A model generated the notes under the pieces. That model searched no databases. It had not been told where the DNA came from and saw nothing but the letters and a program-made list of their open reading frames with translations. Positions 14,933 through 21,524 of a stretch of 25,796 nucleotides of DNA are shown here, piece by piece. This stretch comes from an uncultured Ruminococcus sp. (GTDB lineage: Bacteria > Bacillota > Clostridia > Oscillospirales > Acutalibacteraceae). The stretch spans positions 1-25,796 of the forward strand of contig CAJOHT010000001.1 in assembly GCA_905234305.1 (NCBI GenBank), in the 5' to 3' direction. The position numbers and the translations under genes are program-made. Numbering within the stretch: the first letter of the stretch is position 1; each line of letters opens with the position of its first letter.

Positions 14933-14961
14933 TTGACAGTATCTTTAGAATGCGGTATAAT
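14933..14961 (+). promoter_or_regulatory. Consensus sigma-A promoter of the zinc-ribbon protein gene
   Basis: Perfect -35 TTGACA (14933-14938), 17-bp spacer and perfect -10 TATAAT (14956-14961). Confidence 0.85.
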
Positions 14962-15013
14962 TTAGTCAGGTAAAGTTTTTGCCTGAAAATGAAATATGAA
15001 GGGAAATAAAATT

Positions 15014-15610
15014 ATGGCATTTTGTAAAAATTGCGGACAGGAATTAGCTCCTGACGCTAATGTATGCGCAAATTGCGGAACACCTGCAGGAGCTGCCGCT
15101 CCCGTTCAGGAACCTGCTCAGTACCAGCCTGTTGACTATACTACTCAGACCGGCGAGGAGATAAGCTCCGCGGTAGACGGTTATGTTGACGAGGATGATG
15201 TTAAGGCTAATAAGGGAATTTCGATTCTTTCTTACTTTGGAATCCTCCTTTTGATTCCGTTGTTTGTTAAAAAGACTTCTGAATACTGCAAATTCCATGT
15301 TAAGCAGGGCGCTAATCTGTTTGTTATTGAAGTCGCGTATACGATTGTTTCTCAGATACTCTTAGCGCTTATCGGCTTAGTTTTCAGACCGACAGTACAT
15401 TCTTATTATTGGGTTCATATTACAACTCCCCATCCTGTCTACAGCATTTTTAATGTTATTTTCTCACTCGTGTATATCTTCTTCCTCGTTATCGCTATTC
15501 TCGGTATGGTCAACGCGGGTACAGGTAAAAAGAAGCCGATGCCTATCTTAGGCGGATTTACATTTATGGATTCCGTAATGGATAAAATTTACGCTTCGCT
15601 TAATAAATAA
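15014..15610 (+). CDS. Zinc-ribbon membrane protein (DUF4870-like)
   Basis: The 198-residue protein opens with a zinc ribbon (CKNC at Cys4/Cys7 and CANC at Cys18/Cys21), followed by a Pro/Ala/Gln-rich linker. Three hydrophobic helices follow (about 66-87, 101-125 and 143-168); the first ends in PLFVKKTSEYCKFHVKQGAN, a motif-like stretch seen in DUF4870-type proteins. The ATG at 15014 is preferred over the in-frame ATG at 14996 because the zinc ribbon normally begins MAFCKNCGQE and AAGGG (14999-15003) is upstream. Such proteins are common in Firmicutes, with unknown function; the ribbon may bind a partner or sense metal, which is inference. Confidence 0.8.
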   Translation: MAFCKNCGQELAPDANVCANCGTPAGAAAPVQEPAQYQPVDYTTQTGEEISSAVDGYVDEDDVKANKGISILSYFGILLLIPLFVKKTSEYCKFHVKQGANLFVIEVAYTIVSQILLALIGLVFRPTVHSYYWVHITTPHPVYSIFNVIFSLVYIFFLVIAILGMVNAGTGKKKPMPILGGFTFMDSVMDKIYASLNK

Positions 15611-15622
15611 TTAAAAGATTTT

Positions 15623-15654
15623 GAGCTGTTCTTTCGGACAGCTCTTTTCTTTTT
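15623..15654 (+). terminator. Intrinsic terminator after the zinc-ribbon gene
   Basis: A 9-bp stem with one G-U pair (GAGCTGTTC at 15623-15631 with 15636-15644), loop TTTC, then a T-rich tract. Confidence 0.85.
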
Positions 15655-15692
15655 AGAGGAAAAATGTTATTATAAAAATACGAGGTGAGCTT

Positions 15693-16415
15693 ATGGATAA
15701 AATAGAAAAACTCCAAAATATAATCGACAGCAGCAATAATATAGTTTTCTTCGGGGGAGCGGGAGTAAGCACCGAGAGCGGTATTCCTGATTTCAGGAGC
15801 GTTGACGGACTTTATAATCAGAAGTACGATTACCCTCCCGAGGAGATTTTGAGCCATACGTTTTTTATGAGAAACTGCGGGGAATTTTACCGCTTTTATA
15901 AGGACAAAATGCTGGAGCTTGATATCGAGCCTAACGCCGCCCATAAAAAGCTCGCCGAGCTTGAGAAGGCGGGAAAGCTGAGAGCGGTCGTTACGCAGAA
16001 TATCGACGGACTCCACCAGAAAGCGGGAAGCAAGAAGGTTTATGAGCTTCACGGAACTGTTCATAAGAATTACTGTATGAACTGCGGAAAGTTTTTTGAC
16101 GCGCGTTATGTTAAGGCGGCTGAGAAAATCCCGTATTGCGACGAATGCGGCGGTATTATAAAACCCGACGTTGTGCTTTATGAGGAAGGACTCGACGATC
16201 GTACCGTAAGAGGAGCGGTTAACGCTATCGCGGGCGCCGATGTGCTGATAATCGCGGGTACAAGCCTGACCGTATATCCCGCCGCGGGAATGGTGCGCTA
16301 TTTCAGCGGCAGCGATCTTGTGCTTATTAACCGTGACCCGACCCCGATGGACAGAGCCGCGGATCTTGTCCTGCACGATAAAGTGGGAGAGGTTCTGAGT
16401 CAAATCAGGATTTAG
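15693..16415 (+). CDS. cobB: NAD-dependent protein deacylase, SIR2 family
   Basis: This 240-residue cytoplasmic sirtuin removes acyl groups from lysines using NAD+. The NAD-binding motif GAGVSTESGIPDFRS (22-36), TQNIDGLHQKAGS (101-113), the catalytic His120 in ELHGT, four zinc Cys (128, 131, 149, 152) and GTSLTVYPAA (189-198) are all present. Its length matches bacterial CobB/SrtN. In bacteria the usual substrate is acetylated acetyl-CoA synthetase and other central enzymes, which is family knowledge. GAGGTGA (15682-15688) sets the start. The stop codon lies within the first units of a heptamer array (16407-16434), so the array has been placed right at the end of the gene. Confidence 0.96.
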   Translation: MDKIEKLQNIIDSSNNIVFFGGAGVSTESGIPDFRSVDGLYNQKYDYPPEEILSHTFFMRNCGEFYRFYKDKMLELDIEPNAAHKKLAELEKAGKLRAVVTQNIDGLHQKAGSKKVYELHGTVHKNYCMNCGKFFDARYVKAAEKIPYCDECGGIIKPDVVLYEEGLDDRTVRGAVNAIAGADVLIIAGTSLTVYPAAGMVRYFSGSDLVLINRDPTPMDRAADLVLHDKVGEVLSQIRI

Positions 16416-16436
16416 GATTTAGGGTTTAGGATTAAG
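16407..16436 (+). repeat. Left heptamer array, overlapping the sirtuin stop
   Basis: Four 7-bp units: AGGATTT at 16407-16413, again at 16414-16420, AGGGTTT at 16421-16427 and AGGATTA at 16428-16434, then AG. The sirtuin TAG stop lies in the first two units. It is an inverted counterpart of the array at 16844-16871. Confidence 0.9.
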
Positions 16437-16460
16437 ACTATCGGAAGTTGAGGATTGGTT

Positions 16461-16823
16461 ATGGTGAAGAATTATCGTGATTTAATTGTGTGGCAAAAAT
16501 CTATGGGTTTAGTTACAGAAATATATAAACTGGTTAAGTATCTTCCAAAGGAAGAATTGTATGTTTTGTCGAGCCAGCTGCGCAGATCGGCGATTTCTGT
16601 TCCATCAAATATTGCTGAAGGCTATTGCCGAAAAAGCACAAAAGAATACATCAATTTTTTGCATTTCGCGAGATGATCGAATGCCGAGCTTCAAACTCAG
16701 CTTGATATTTGTGTTCGCTTAGATTATTTTACAAAAACCGAACTGGAGAAAGTGAGTAATCTTTCTGAAGGAATCTCCAAAAACATCAATACTATTATTA
16801 ATAAGTTGGGCGATAGGGATTAG
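16461..16823 (+). pseudogene. Four-helix-bundle (S23/IVP-like) gene with an in-frame TGA
   Basis: The frame from ATG 16461 to TAG 16821-16823 encodes a four-helix-bundle protein of the 23S rRNA intervening-sequence/S23 type (TIGR02436): YRDLIVWQKSMGL near the start, LSSQLRRSAISVPSNIAEGY in the middle, and AELQTQLDICVRLDYF followed by LEKVSNLSEGISKNINTII at the end. A TGA (16674-16676) interrupts it after HFAR; family members usually have Gly there (RGS-type), so a GGA-to-TGA change is the simplest explanation. The two halves stay in frame, so there is no indel. The expected length of about 120 residues is preserved. It is flanked by inverted heptamer arrays, and GAGGA (16450-16454) precedes the start. 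It could instead be a truncated 71-residue product. Confidence 0.85.
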
Positions 16824-16843
16824 CGGTTGTTTTAGCGTAGTCT

Positions 16844-16871
16844 AAATCCTATATCCTGAATCCTATATCCT
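16844..16871 (-). repeat. Right heptamer array, inverted relative to the left one
   Basis: Four 7-bp units read on the plus strand: AAATCCT (16844-16850), ATATCCT (16851-16857), GAATCCT (16858-16864) and ATATCCT (16865-16871). On the complement they are AGGAT-type units like the left array. It ends right before the ribosome binding site of the HAD gene. Confidence 0.85.
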
Positions 16872-16883
16872 TTCGGAGGAATA

Positions 16884-17690
16884 ATGAAAAAGTATAAACT
16901 AATTGCGTTCGATATTGACGATACGCTTTTGAACACGGACAAAATAATAACCCCTGAAACTAAGCGGGCGCTGCTTAAAGCTCAAAGCTCGGGGATAAAG
17001 CTGTGCGTAGCCTCGGGAAGGCTTCCGTACGGAGTGCGTCCGTATGCGGAGGAGCTTGACGTTTTAAAAAACGGCGGCTATTATATGGGCTTTAACGGCG
17101 GAGCGGTGCTTGACAGCACGGGAAGGCTTATTCAGAGCGCTTATCTCGACAGTAAATATATCGCTCCCGTCTATAAAATCCTGCGTCCGACTAACGTTAC
17201 GACAATGGTTCATAAAGGCGACATTATATATGCCGATAAAAAAATCAACGCTTATACCCATATCGAGCCTGACGTTATCGGGATCCCGCTCAATTTTGTT
17301 GACGACATTGAGGAATTTGTCGATTGGGAACTGCATAAAATACTGCTGTGCGGAGAACCCGACGAGCTTAAAAGCGTTGAAAAAGCTCTTGTAAAAAAGC
17401 TCGGAAATGAGGTAGATATATACTTTTCGGCTCCGTGGTTCCTTGAGGTTATGCCGAAGAGCGTAAATAAGGGGAAAGGCGTAGAGGCAGTCTGCCGCGA
17501 TATGGGCATAAGTATGAGCGAGGTCATAGCCTTTGGCGCCAGCGGCAACGACCTTTCTATGATAAGCGCGGCAGGTATGGGAGTCGCTATGGGAAATGCC
17601 GAGCCTGAGCTGAAAGAATCGGCGGATATGGTAACGGCTTCCTGCGATGAAGACGGTATCGCAAAAGCGCTCATAACGCTTTTAGAATAA
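16884..17690 (+). CDS. Cof-type HAD-IIB family phosphatase
   Basis: This 268-residue cytoplasmic HAD hydrolase shows motif I DIDDTLLNTD (10-19, nucleophile Asp10 and Asp12), motif II Ser44 in ASGR, motif III Lys196 in NKGKG and the C2-type cap in the middle. Members dephosphorylate sugar phosphates, nucleotides or flavin precursors; the substrate cannot be named. Motif IV reads GASGND (218-223), where the family usually has GD-x-x-ND, so the first acidic Mg2+ ligand position is Ala219 while Asp223 remains. This may lower activity or be tolerated. The start ATG has GGAGGA (16875-16880) just upstream. It follows the heptamer array with no terminator between. Confidence 0.9.
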   Translation: MKKYKLIAFDIDDTLLNTDKIITPETKRALLKAQSSGIKLCVASGRLPYGVRPYAEELDVLKNGGYYMGFNGGAVLDSTGRLIQSAYLDSKYIAPVYKILRPTNVTTMVHKGDIIYADKKINAYTHIEPDVIGIPLNFVDDIEEFVDWELHKILLCGEPDELKSVEKALVKKLGNEVDIYFSAPWFLEVMPKSVNKGKGVEAVCRDMGISMSEVIAFGASGNDLSMISAAGMGVAMGNAEPELKESADMVTASCDEDGIAKALITLLE

Positions 17691-17726
17691 TTGAACAATT
17701 TTTTTCAAAAATAATATAATTTGTTG

Positions 17727-17770
17727 GCGGTTTAATTTTCGTAAAAAGAAATTTAAACCGCTTCTTTTGT
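17727..17770 (+). terminator. Terminator after the HAD gene
   Basis: A 14-bp stem with one mismatch (17727-17740 with 17748-17761), a 7-nt loop and a T-rich tail (TTCTTTT). A TATAAT for the amylase gene follows at 17773-17778, without a convincing -35 element. Confidence 0.75.
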
Positions 17771-17815
17771 AATATAATTAAAGAGATTAGGTTTCTCTGG
17801 TCAGGAGGTTTTGAA

Positions 17816-20002
17816 ATGAAACAAATGAAAAAGATTATCGCGGTTATTTTGACGCTCGCGATAATAGCAAGCATCGCTATAGTTACTACCTCCGCCGTTA
17901 CATCGGAAAAGAAAAAAACTTCCGCGGCGAGTATTACGGTTCATTACTACAGCGAAAAGGGCGTTCCTAATATTTACTACTGGAACAGCCTTCCCGAAAA
18001 CATCGAAACCAGCTACCCAGGTCCCGCTATGACTAGCGAGGGCGGTAACTGGTACAAGTATTCCTTCAGCGGCAAAACTAAAATAAACGTTATGTTTGTC
18101 GTAAACGGAGTACAGTCGGAGGAGATTGAGCTTAATTCTACTAACGACAATGTTAATACATGGTGGTATAAAAACAACCGCCTGACTACCCGCGACCCTT
18201 CGCAGGTCGGTTCGTGGGATCGTACGGATATGCGTGAGGACAGTATTTACTTCGTAATCACTACCCGTTTCTACGACGGCGATAAGTCCAATAACGTCCA
18301 CTGCTGGGAAGACTCTAAGGCGAACAATCCCGACTCGGACCCCGCATGGAGAGGCGATTTCAAGGGACTTATCCAGAAGCTCGATTATATTAAGGCTTTA
18401 GGCTTTACCGCTATTTGGATCACTCCTGTTGTTGAGAACGCTTCGGGTTATGACTACCACGGCTATCACGCGTTTGATTTCGGAAAAGTTGACCCGCGTT
18501 ATGAAAGCTCAGGAGCTACTTATCAGGATTTGATCGACGCGGCTCACGCTAAGGGTCTTAAGATAGTTCAGGACGTTGTATGGAACCATACTGGTAACTT
18601 CGGCGAGAAGTACCTTGAGCCTATGTTTACTAAGGATTACAGCAACTTAGGTAAAGCAAGCTGTATGAAGGTTATTAAGGGCAGCAATCTTGATAAGAAC
18701 TATCCGAATTATAACAGCCTTCAGGACGGCGACCCGACTTTCCAGGCTCGTCTTGATACTATGAAGGCGCATAAAGGCGGAAAATACAGCAACTTAAAGG
18801 AACACTATCACCGCGAGCAGAATATGGGCTACGAAACCGAAATCGAGCAGACCGGTTCAATGGCTGGCGACTGTGTTGATATCAATACCGAAAATCCCGA
18901 AGTAGCTAAATATATAACCGATACATATAAGCAGTATGTTGATATGGGAGTTGACTGCTTCCGTCTTGATACCGAGAAGCATATCAACCGCTGGACTCTT
19001 AACAACGCTTACTTCCCCGAGTTCTCATCGTCTAAGTATAAAAACTTCTTTGTTTTCGGTGAGGTTTGCGCGCGTGTACGAGAGGTATGGAACCACGGCT
19101 TACAGTCCGACTCCTGCGCGTTCTACGGATGGAAAGAAACCGAGAGCGCTTGGCAGAATAACTGGTCTAAGACCGACTGGAAATCTAACCTCAGCAACAG
19201 CCTTAAGCATTTTAACGCTCACTCGAATTCTTCGGGCGCTCCGACGTCATCTAACGCGGTATTAAACGGCACAAACTACCACACTCCCGATTATTCAAAA
19301 TCCAACGGTACGGGCGTTATCGACTTCCTTATGCACTGGGCGTTCAGAAGCGCGGGTGAGGCTTACGGCTCGGCTTTAGGAGAGGATCAGTATTTCAACG
19401 ATTCTACATGGAACGTTATGTATGTTGACTCTCACGACTACGGTCCCGACGGTCAGGAGAAAACCCGTTACCAGGGCGGTACAACGGCTTGGAAAGAAAA
19501 CCTTAACCTTATCTTTACTTTCCGCGGTATTCCCTGCGTATTCTACGGCTCTGAGGTTGAGTTCAAGAATGATGTTCCGATTGACGTAGGACCCAACGCG
19601 CCGCTCGATAAGACAGGACGCGCTTACTTCGGCGATTATCTCGAGGGCAGCGTTACGGCTTCGAATTTCGGCGACTATTCCTCAGCGAACGGAAAAGTAA
19701 AATCAACTCTCGACAGCACGCTTGCAAAGCATATCAGAATGCTTAACAAAATCAGGCGTCAGGTTCCCGCGTTACAGAAGGGTCAGTATAAGTCGGTAGG
19801 CGATATGTGCTATATCCGCCGTTATACTGCGGGCAATAAGGACTCCGTAGCCTGCGTAGCAGTTACAAACGGAGCTACTTTCTCGGGTATCCCGAGCGGA
19901 ACATATAAGGACTTAGTTTCAGGTAAGACTCAGTCTGTCAGCGGTTCGCTTTCCGTTGCGGCGCCAGGTAAGGGAAATCTAGCTGTTTACGTAAAACAGT
20001 AA
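17816..20002 (+). CDS. Secreted GH13 alpha-amylase with N-terminal CBM26-like module
   Basis: This 728-residue protein starts with a signal peptide (1 to about 27). A CBM26-like starch-binding module follows (about 38-107: NIYYWNSL, YPGPAM and NWYKYSF carry the expected aromatic residues). A GH13 catalytic barrel follows (about 140-640) with conserved regions DVVWNH (253-258), nucleophile Asp385 in FRLDTEKH, acid/base Glu416 in FVFGEVC and transition-state Asp541 in VDSHD. The C-terminal beta domain ends at 728 with no dockerin, S-layer or sortase signal. It should hydrolyse alpha-1,4 bonds of starch outside the cell. AGGAGGTT (17803-17810) is a strong ribosome binding site. It stands alone between terminators. 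The lack of a dockerin suggests a free enzyme rather than a docked one. Confidence 0.92.
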   Translation: MKQMKKIIAVILTLAIIASIAIVTTSAVTSEKKKTSAASITVHYYSEKGVPNIYYWNSLPENIETSYPGPAMTSEGGNWYKYSFSGKTKINVMFVVNGVQSEEIELNSTNDNVNTWWYKNNRLTTRDPSQVGSWDRTDMREDSIYFVITTRFYDGDKSNNVHCWEDSKANNPDSDPAWRGDFKGLIQKLDYIKALGFTAIWITPVVENASGYDYHGYHAFDFGKVDPRYESSGATYQDLIDAAHAKGLKIVQDVVWNHTGNFGEKYLEPMFTKDYSNLGKASCMKVIKGSNLDKNYPNYNSLQDGDPTFQARLDTMKAHKGGKYSNLKEHYHREQNMGYETEIEQTGSMAGDCVDINTENPEVAKYITDTYKQYVDMGVDCFRLDTEKHINRWTLNNAYFPEFSSSKYKNFFVFGEVCARVREVWNHGLQSDSCAFYGWKETESAWQNNWSKTDWKSNLSNSLKHFNAHSNSSGAPTSSNAVLNGTNYHTPDYSKSNGTGVIDFLMHWAFRSAGEAYGSALGEDQYFNDSTWNVMYVDSHDYGPDGQEKTRYQGGTTAWKENLNLIFTFRGIPCVFYGSEVEFKNDVPIDVGPNAPLDKTGRAYFGDYLEGSVTASNFGDYSSANGKVKSTLDSTLAKHIRMLNKIRRQVPALQKGQYKSVGDMCYIRRYTAGNKDSVACVAVTNGATFSGIPSGTYKDLVSGKTQSVSGSLSVAAPGKGNLAVYVKQ

Positions 20003-20014
20003 TGAAAAATTGAT

Positions 20015-20043
20015 TTGCAATTTCTACAGATATATGTTATAAT
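20015..20043 (+). promoter_or_regulatory. Extended -10 promoter of the citrate synthase gene
   Basis: -35 TTGCAA (20015-20020), 17-bp spacer and -10 TATAAT (20038-20043) with TG one base upstream (TGTTATAAT). The spacer holds TTTCTACA, like the promoter at 23166-23194. Confidence 0.6.
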
Positions 20044-20064
20044 ATATTTCTAAAGTAGAAATAT
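20044..20064 (+). promoter_or_regulatory. Operator-like palindrome at the transcription start
   Basis: Perfect 8-bp inverted repeat ATATTTCT (20044-20051) with AGAAATAT (20057-20064) immediately after the -10. In addition TTTCTAC in the spacer (20021-20027) is complementary to GTAGAAA (20055-20061). It could be a repressor site or a short hairpin; no regulator is known. Confidence 0.4.
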
Positions 20065-20089
20065 TGCACAATAATCCAAATTTAAGATA

Positions 20090-20120
20090 AAAGGGGATGG
20101 TATGTGCCGTCCCCTTTACT
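20090..20120 (+). terminator. Hairpin before citrate synthase (terminator of amylase or attenuator)
   Basis: A 12-bp stem with two G-U pairs (20090-20101 with 20106-20117), loop ATGT, then a short T run TTTACTT. It lies downstream of the promoter at 20015, so it would be in the leader of that transcript as well as in the amylase 3' end. Confidence 0.55.
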
Positions 20121-20142
20121 TCATTATAAGGAAGTGATTCTA

Positions 20143-21510
20143 TTGCCTAAGGATTTAGCTTATTACGATACTAACCGAAAAATCAGCTCGCTTACCGATA
20201 AACTGATGCATAATACAGTTATCGATAAGGATTTATACGCTAAATACGACGTAAAAAGAGGACTTAGAGATATTGACGGTAAGGGCGTTCGTACGGGACT
20301 TACCGATATTTCGGAAATCCTACAGAATAAGGTTGTCGACGGAAAAACCATTCCCTGCGACGGTCAGCTTTTTTACCGAGGTTATGATATAAATGATGTA
20401 GTACAGGGATTTGTAGATGACGGACGCTTCGGATTTGAGGAGGTAGTATATCTTCTGCTTTTCGGAGAAATGCCGAATACCGCTGAACTTAAAGAGTTTA
20501 CCGCTATGCTGGGAGCGTACAGAACGCTGCCGACTAACTTTGTACGCGATGTTATTATGAAAGCTCCCTCAGCCGATATGATGAACACTCTTGCGCGTTC
20601 GGTGCTTACTCTTTACTGCTACGATTCTAACCCGAACGATACCTCGATTGAGAATGTTCTGCGCCAGAGTATGCAGCTTATCTCGGTATTCCCGTTGCTT
20701 TCGGTTTACGGATATCAGGCGTTTAACCATTACCTTAGGAACCAGAGCCTCTATATCCACGTTCCCGACCCCGCTAAATCTACCGCCGAGGTTGTACTTA
20801 CCCTCTTAAGACCCGACCAGCAGTATACCGATTTGGAGGCTAAGGTGCTTGATATGGCGCTTGTACTCCACGCCGAACACGGCGGCGGTAACAACTCGTC
20901 CTTTACGACCCACGTTGTTACCTCCTCGGGAACCGATACATATTCCGCGATTTCGGCGGCGCTTTGTTCCCTTAAGGGACCTAAGCACGGCGGAGCTAAC
21001 GTAAGAGTTGTAAAGATGTTCGAGGACCTTAAGATAAATGTGCGCGACTGGACAGACGATGAGCAGATTGAAAAATACCTCAGCGATATTCTCGATAAGC
21101 GCGCGTTCGACAGAAGCGGCTTGATTTACGGTATGGGCCACGCGGTTTATTCGATTTCCGACCCGAGAGCGAGGATCCTTAAAAACTTTACGGGAATGCT
21201 TGCCGAGGCTAAGGGACTCGAGGATGAGTACGAGCTTTATAAGAGCGTAGAGCGCCTGGCTTCTAAGGTAATAGGGGAAAAGAAGAGGATTTATAAAGGC
21301 GTTTCGGCTAATGTCGATTTCTACAGCGGGTTTATTTATAATATGCTTAATCTTCCGACCGAGCTGTATACTCCGCTTTTCGCTATAGCGCGTATAGCGG
21401 GTTGGAGCGCTCACCGTATGGAAGAGCTTATTAACGGCAATAAGATTATTCGTCCCGCTTATATGAGTATATCTAAGCATAAGGAATATAAAAGGCTGGA
21501 CGACAGATAA
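20143..21510 (+). CDS. Citrate/2-methylcitrate synthase family protein
   Basis: This 455-residue cytoplasmic protein is in the citrate synthase family, joining acetyl-CoA and oxaloacetate to make citrate. The catalytic residues are visible: His246 in LHAEHGGG, His282 in GPKHGGAN and Asp392 in NVDFYSG; GMGHAVY (330-336) and GWSAHRMEEL near the C-terminus complete the pattern. The start is TTG at 20143 with AAGGA (20128-20132); an in-frame GTG at 20104 falls inside the hairpin and has no ribosome binding site. Whether it is a citrate or methylcitrate synthase is not decided by sequence. In a fermenting anaerobe it would supply glutamate carbon. It is followed after 14 bp by the gene at 21525, probably in the same transcript. 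Confidence 0.92.
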   Translation: MPKDLAYYDTNRKISSLTDKLMHNTVIDKDLYAKYDVKRGLRDIDGKGVRTGLTDISEILQNKVVDGKTIPCDGQLFYRGYDINDVVQGFVDDGRFGFEEVVYLLLFGEMPNTAELKEFTAMLGAYRTLPTNFVRDVIMKAPSADMMNTLARSVLTLYCYDSNPNDTSIENVLRQSMQLISVFPLLSVYGYQAFNHYLRNQSLYIHVPDPAKSTAEVVLTLLRPDQQYTDLEAKVLDMALVLHAEHGGGNNSSFTTHVVTSSGTDTYSAISAALCSLKGPKHGGANVRVVKMFEDLKINVRDWTDDEQIEKYLSDILDKRAFDRSGLIYGMGHAVYSISDPRARILKNFTGMLAEAKGLEDEYELYKSVERLASKVIGEKKRIYKGVSANVDFYSGFIYNMLNLPTELYTPLFAIARIAGWSAHRMEELINGNKIIRPAYMSISKHKEYKRLDDR

Positions 21511-21524
21511 ACGGAGTGAATAAT

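Noticed and set aside
15600..16403. Long open frame (267 codons) antisense to the sirtuin gene
   Set aside because: The plus-strand sirtuin has all family motifs; the antisense frame has no recognisable motif or ribosome binding site and is explained by codon bias of the real gene.
16674..16676. TGA read as a sense codon (recoding or alternative genetic code)
   Set aside because: hydG terminates at TGA in the same window and no other gene has an internal TGA; a point mutation is simpler.
16407..16871. CRISPR or attachment-site interpretation of the heptamer arrays
   Set aside because: Units are contiguous 7-mers without spacers, and no integrase or cas gene is present.
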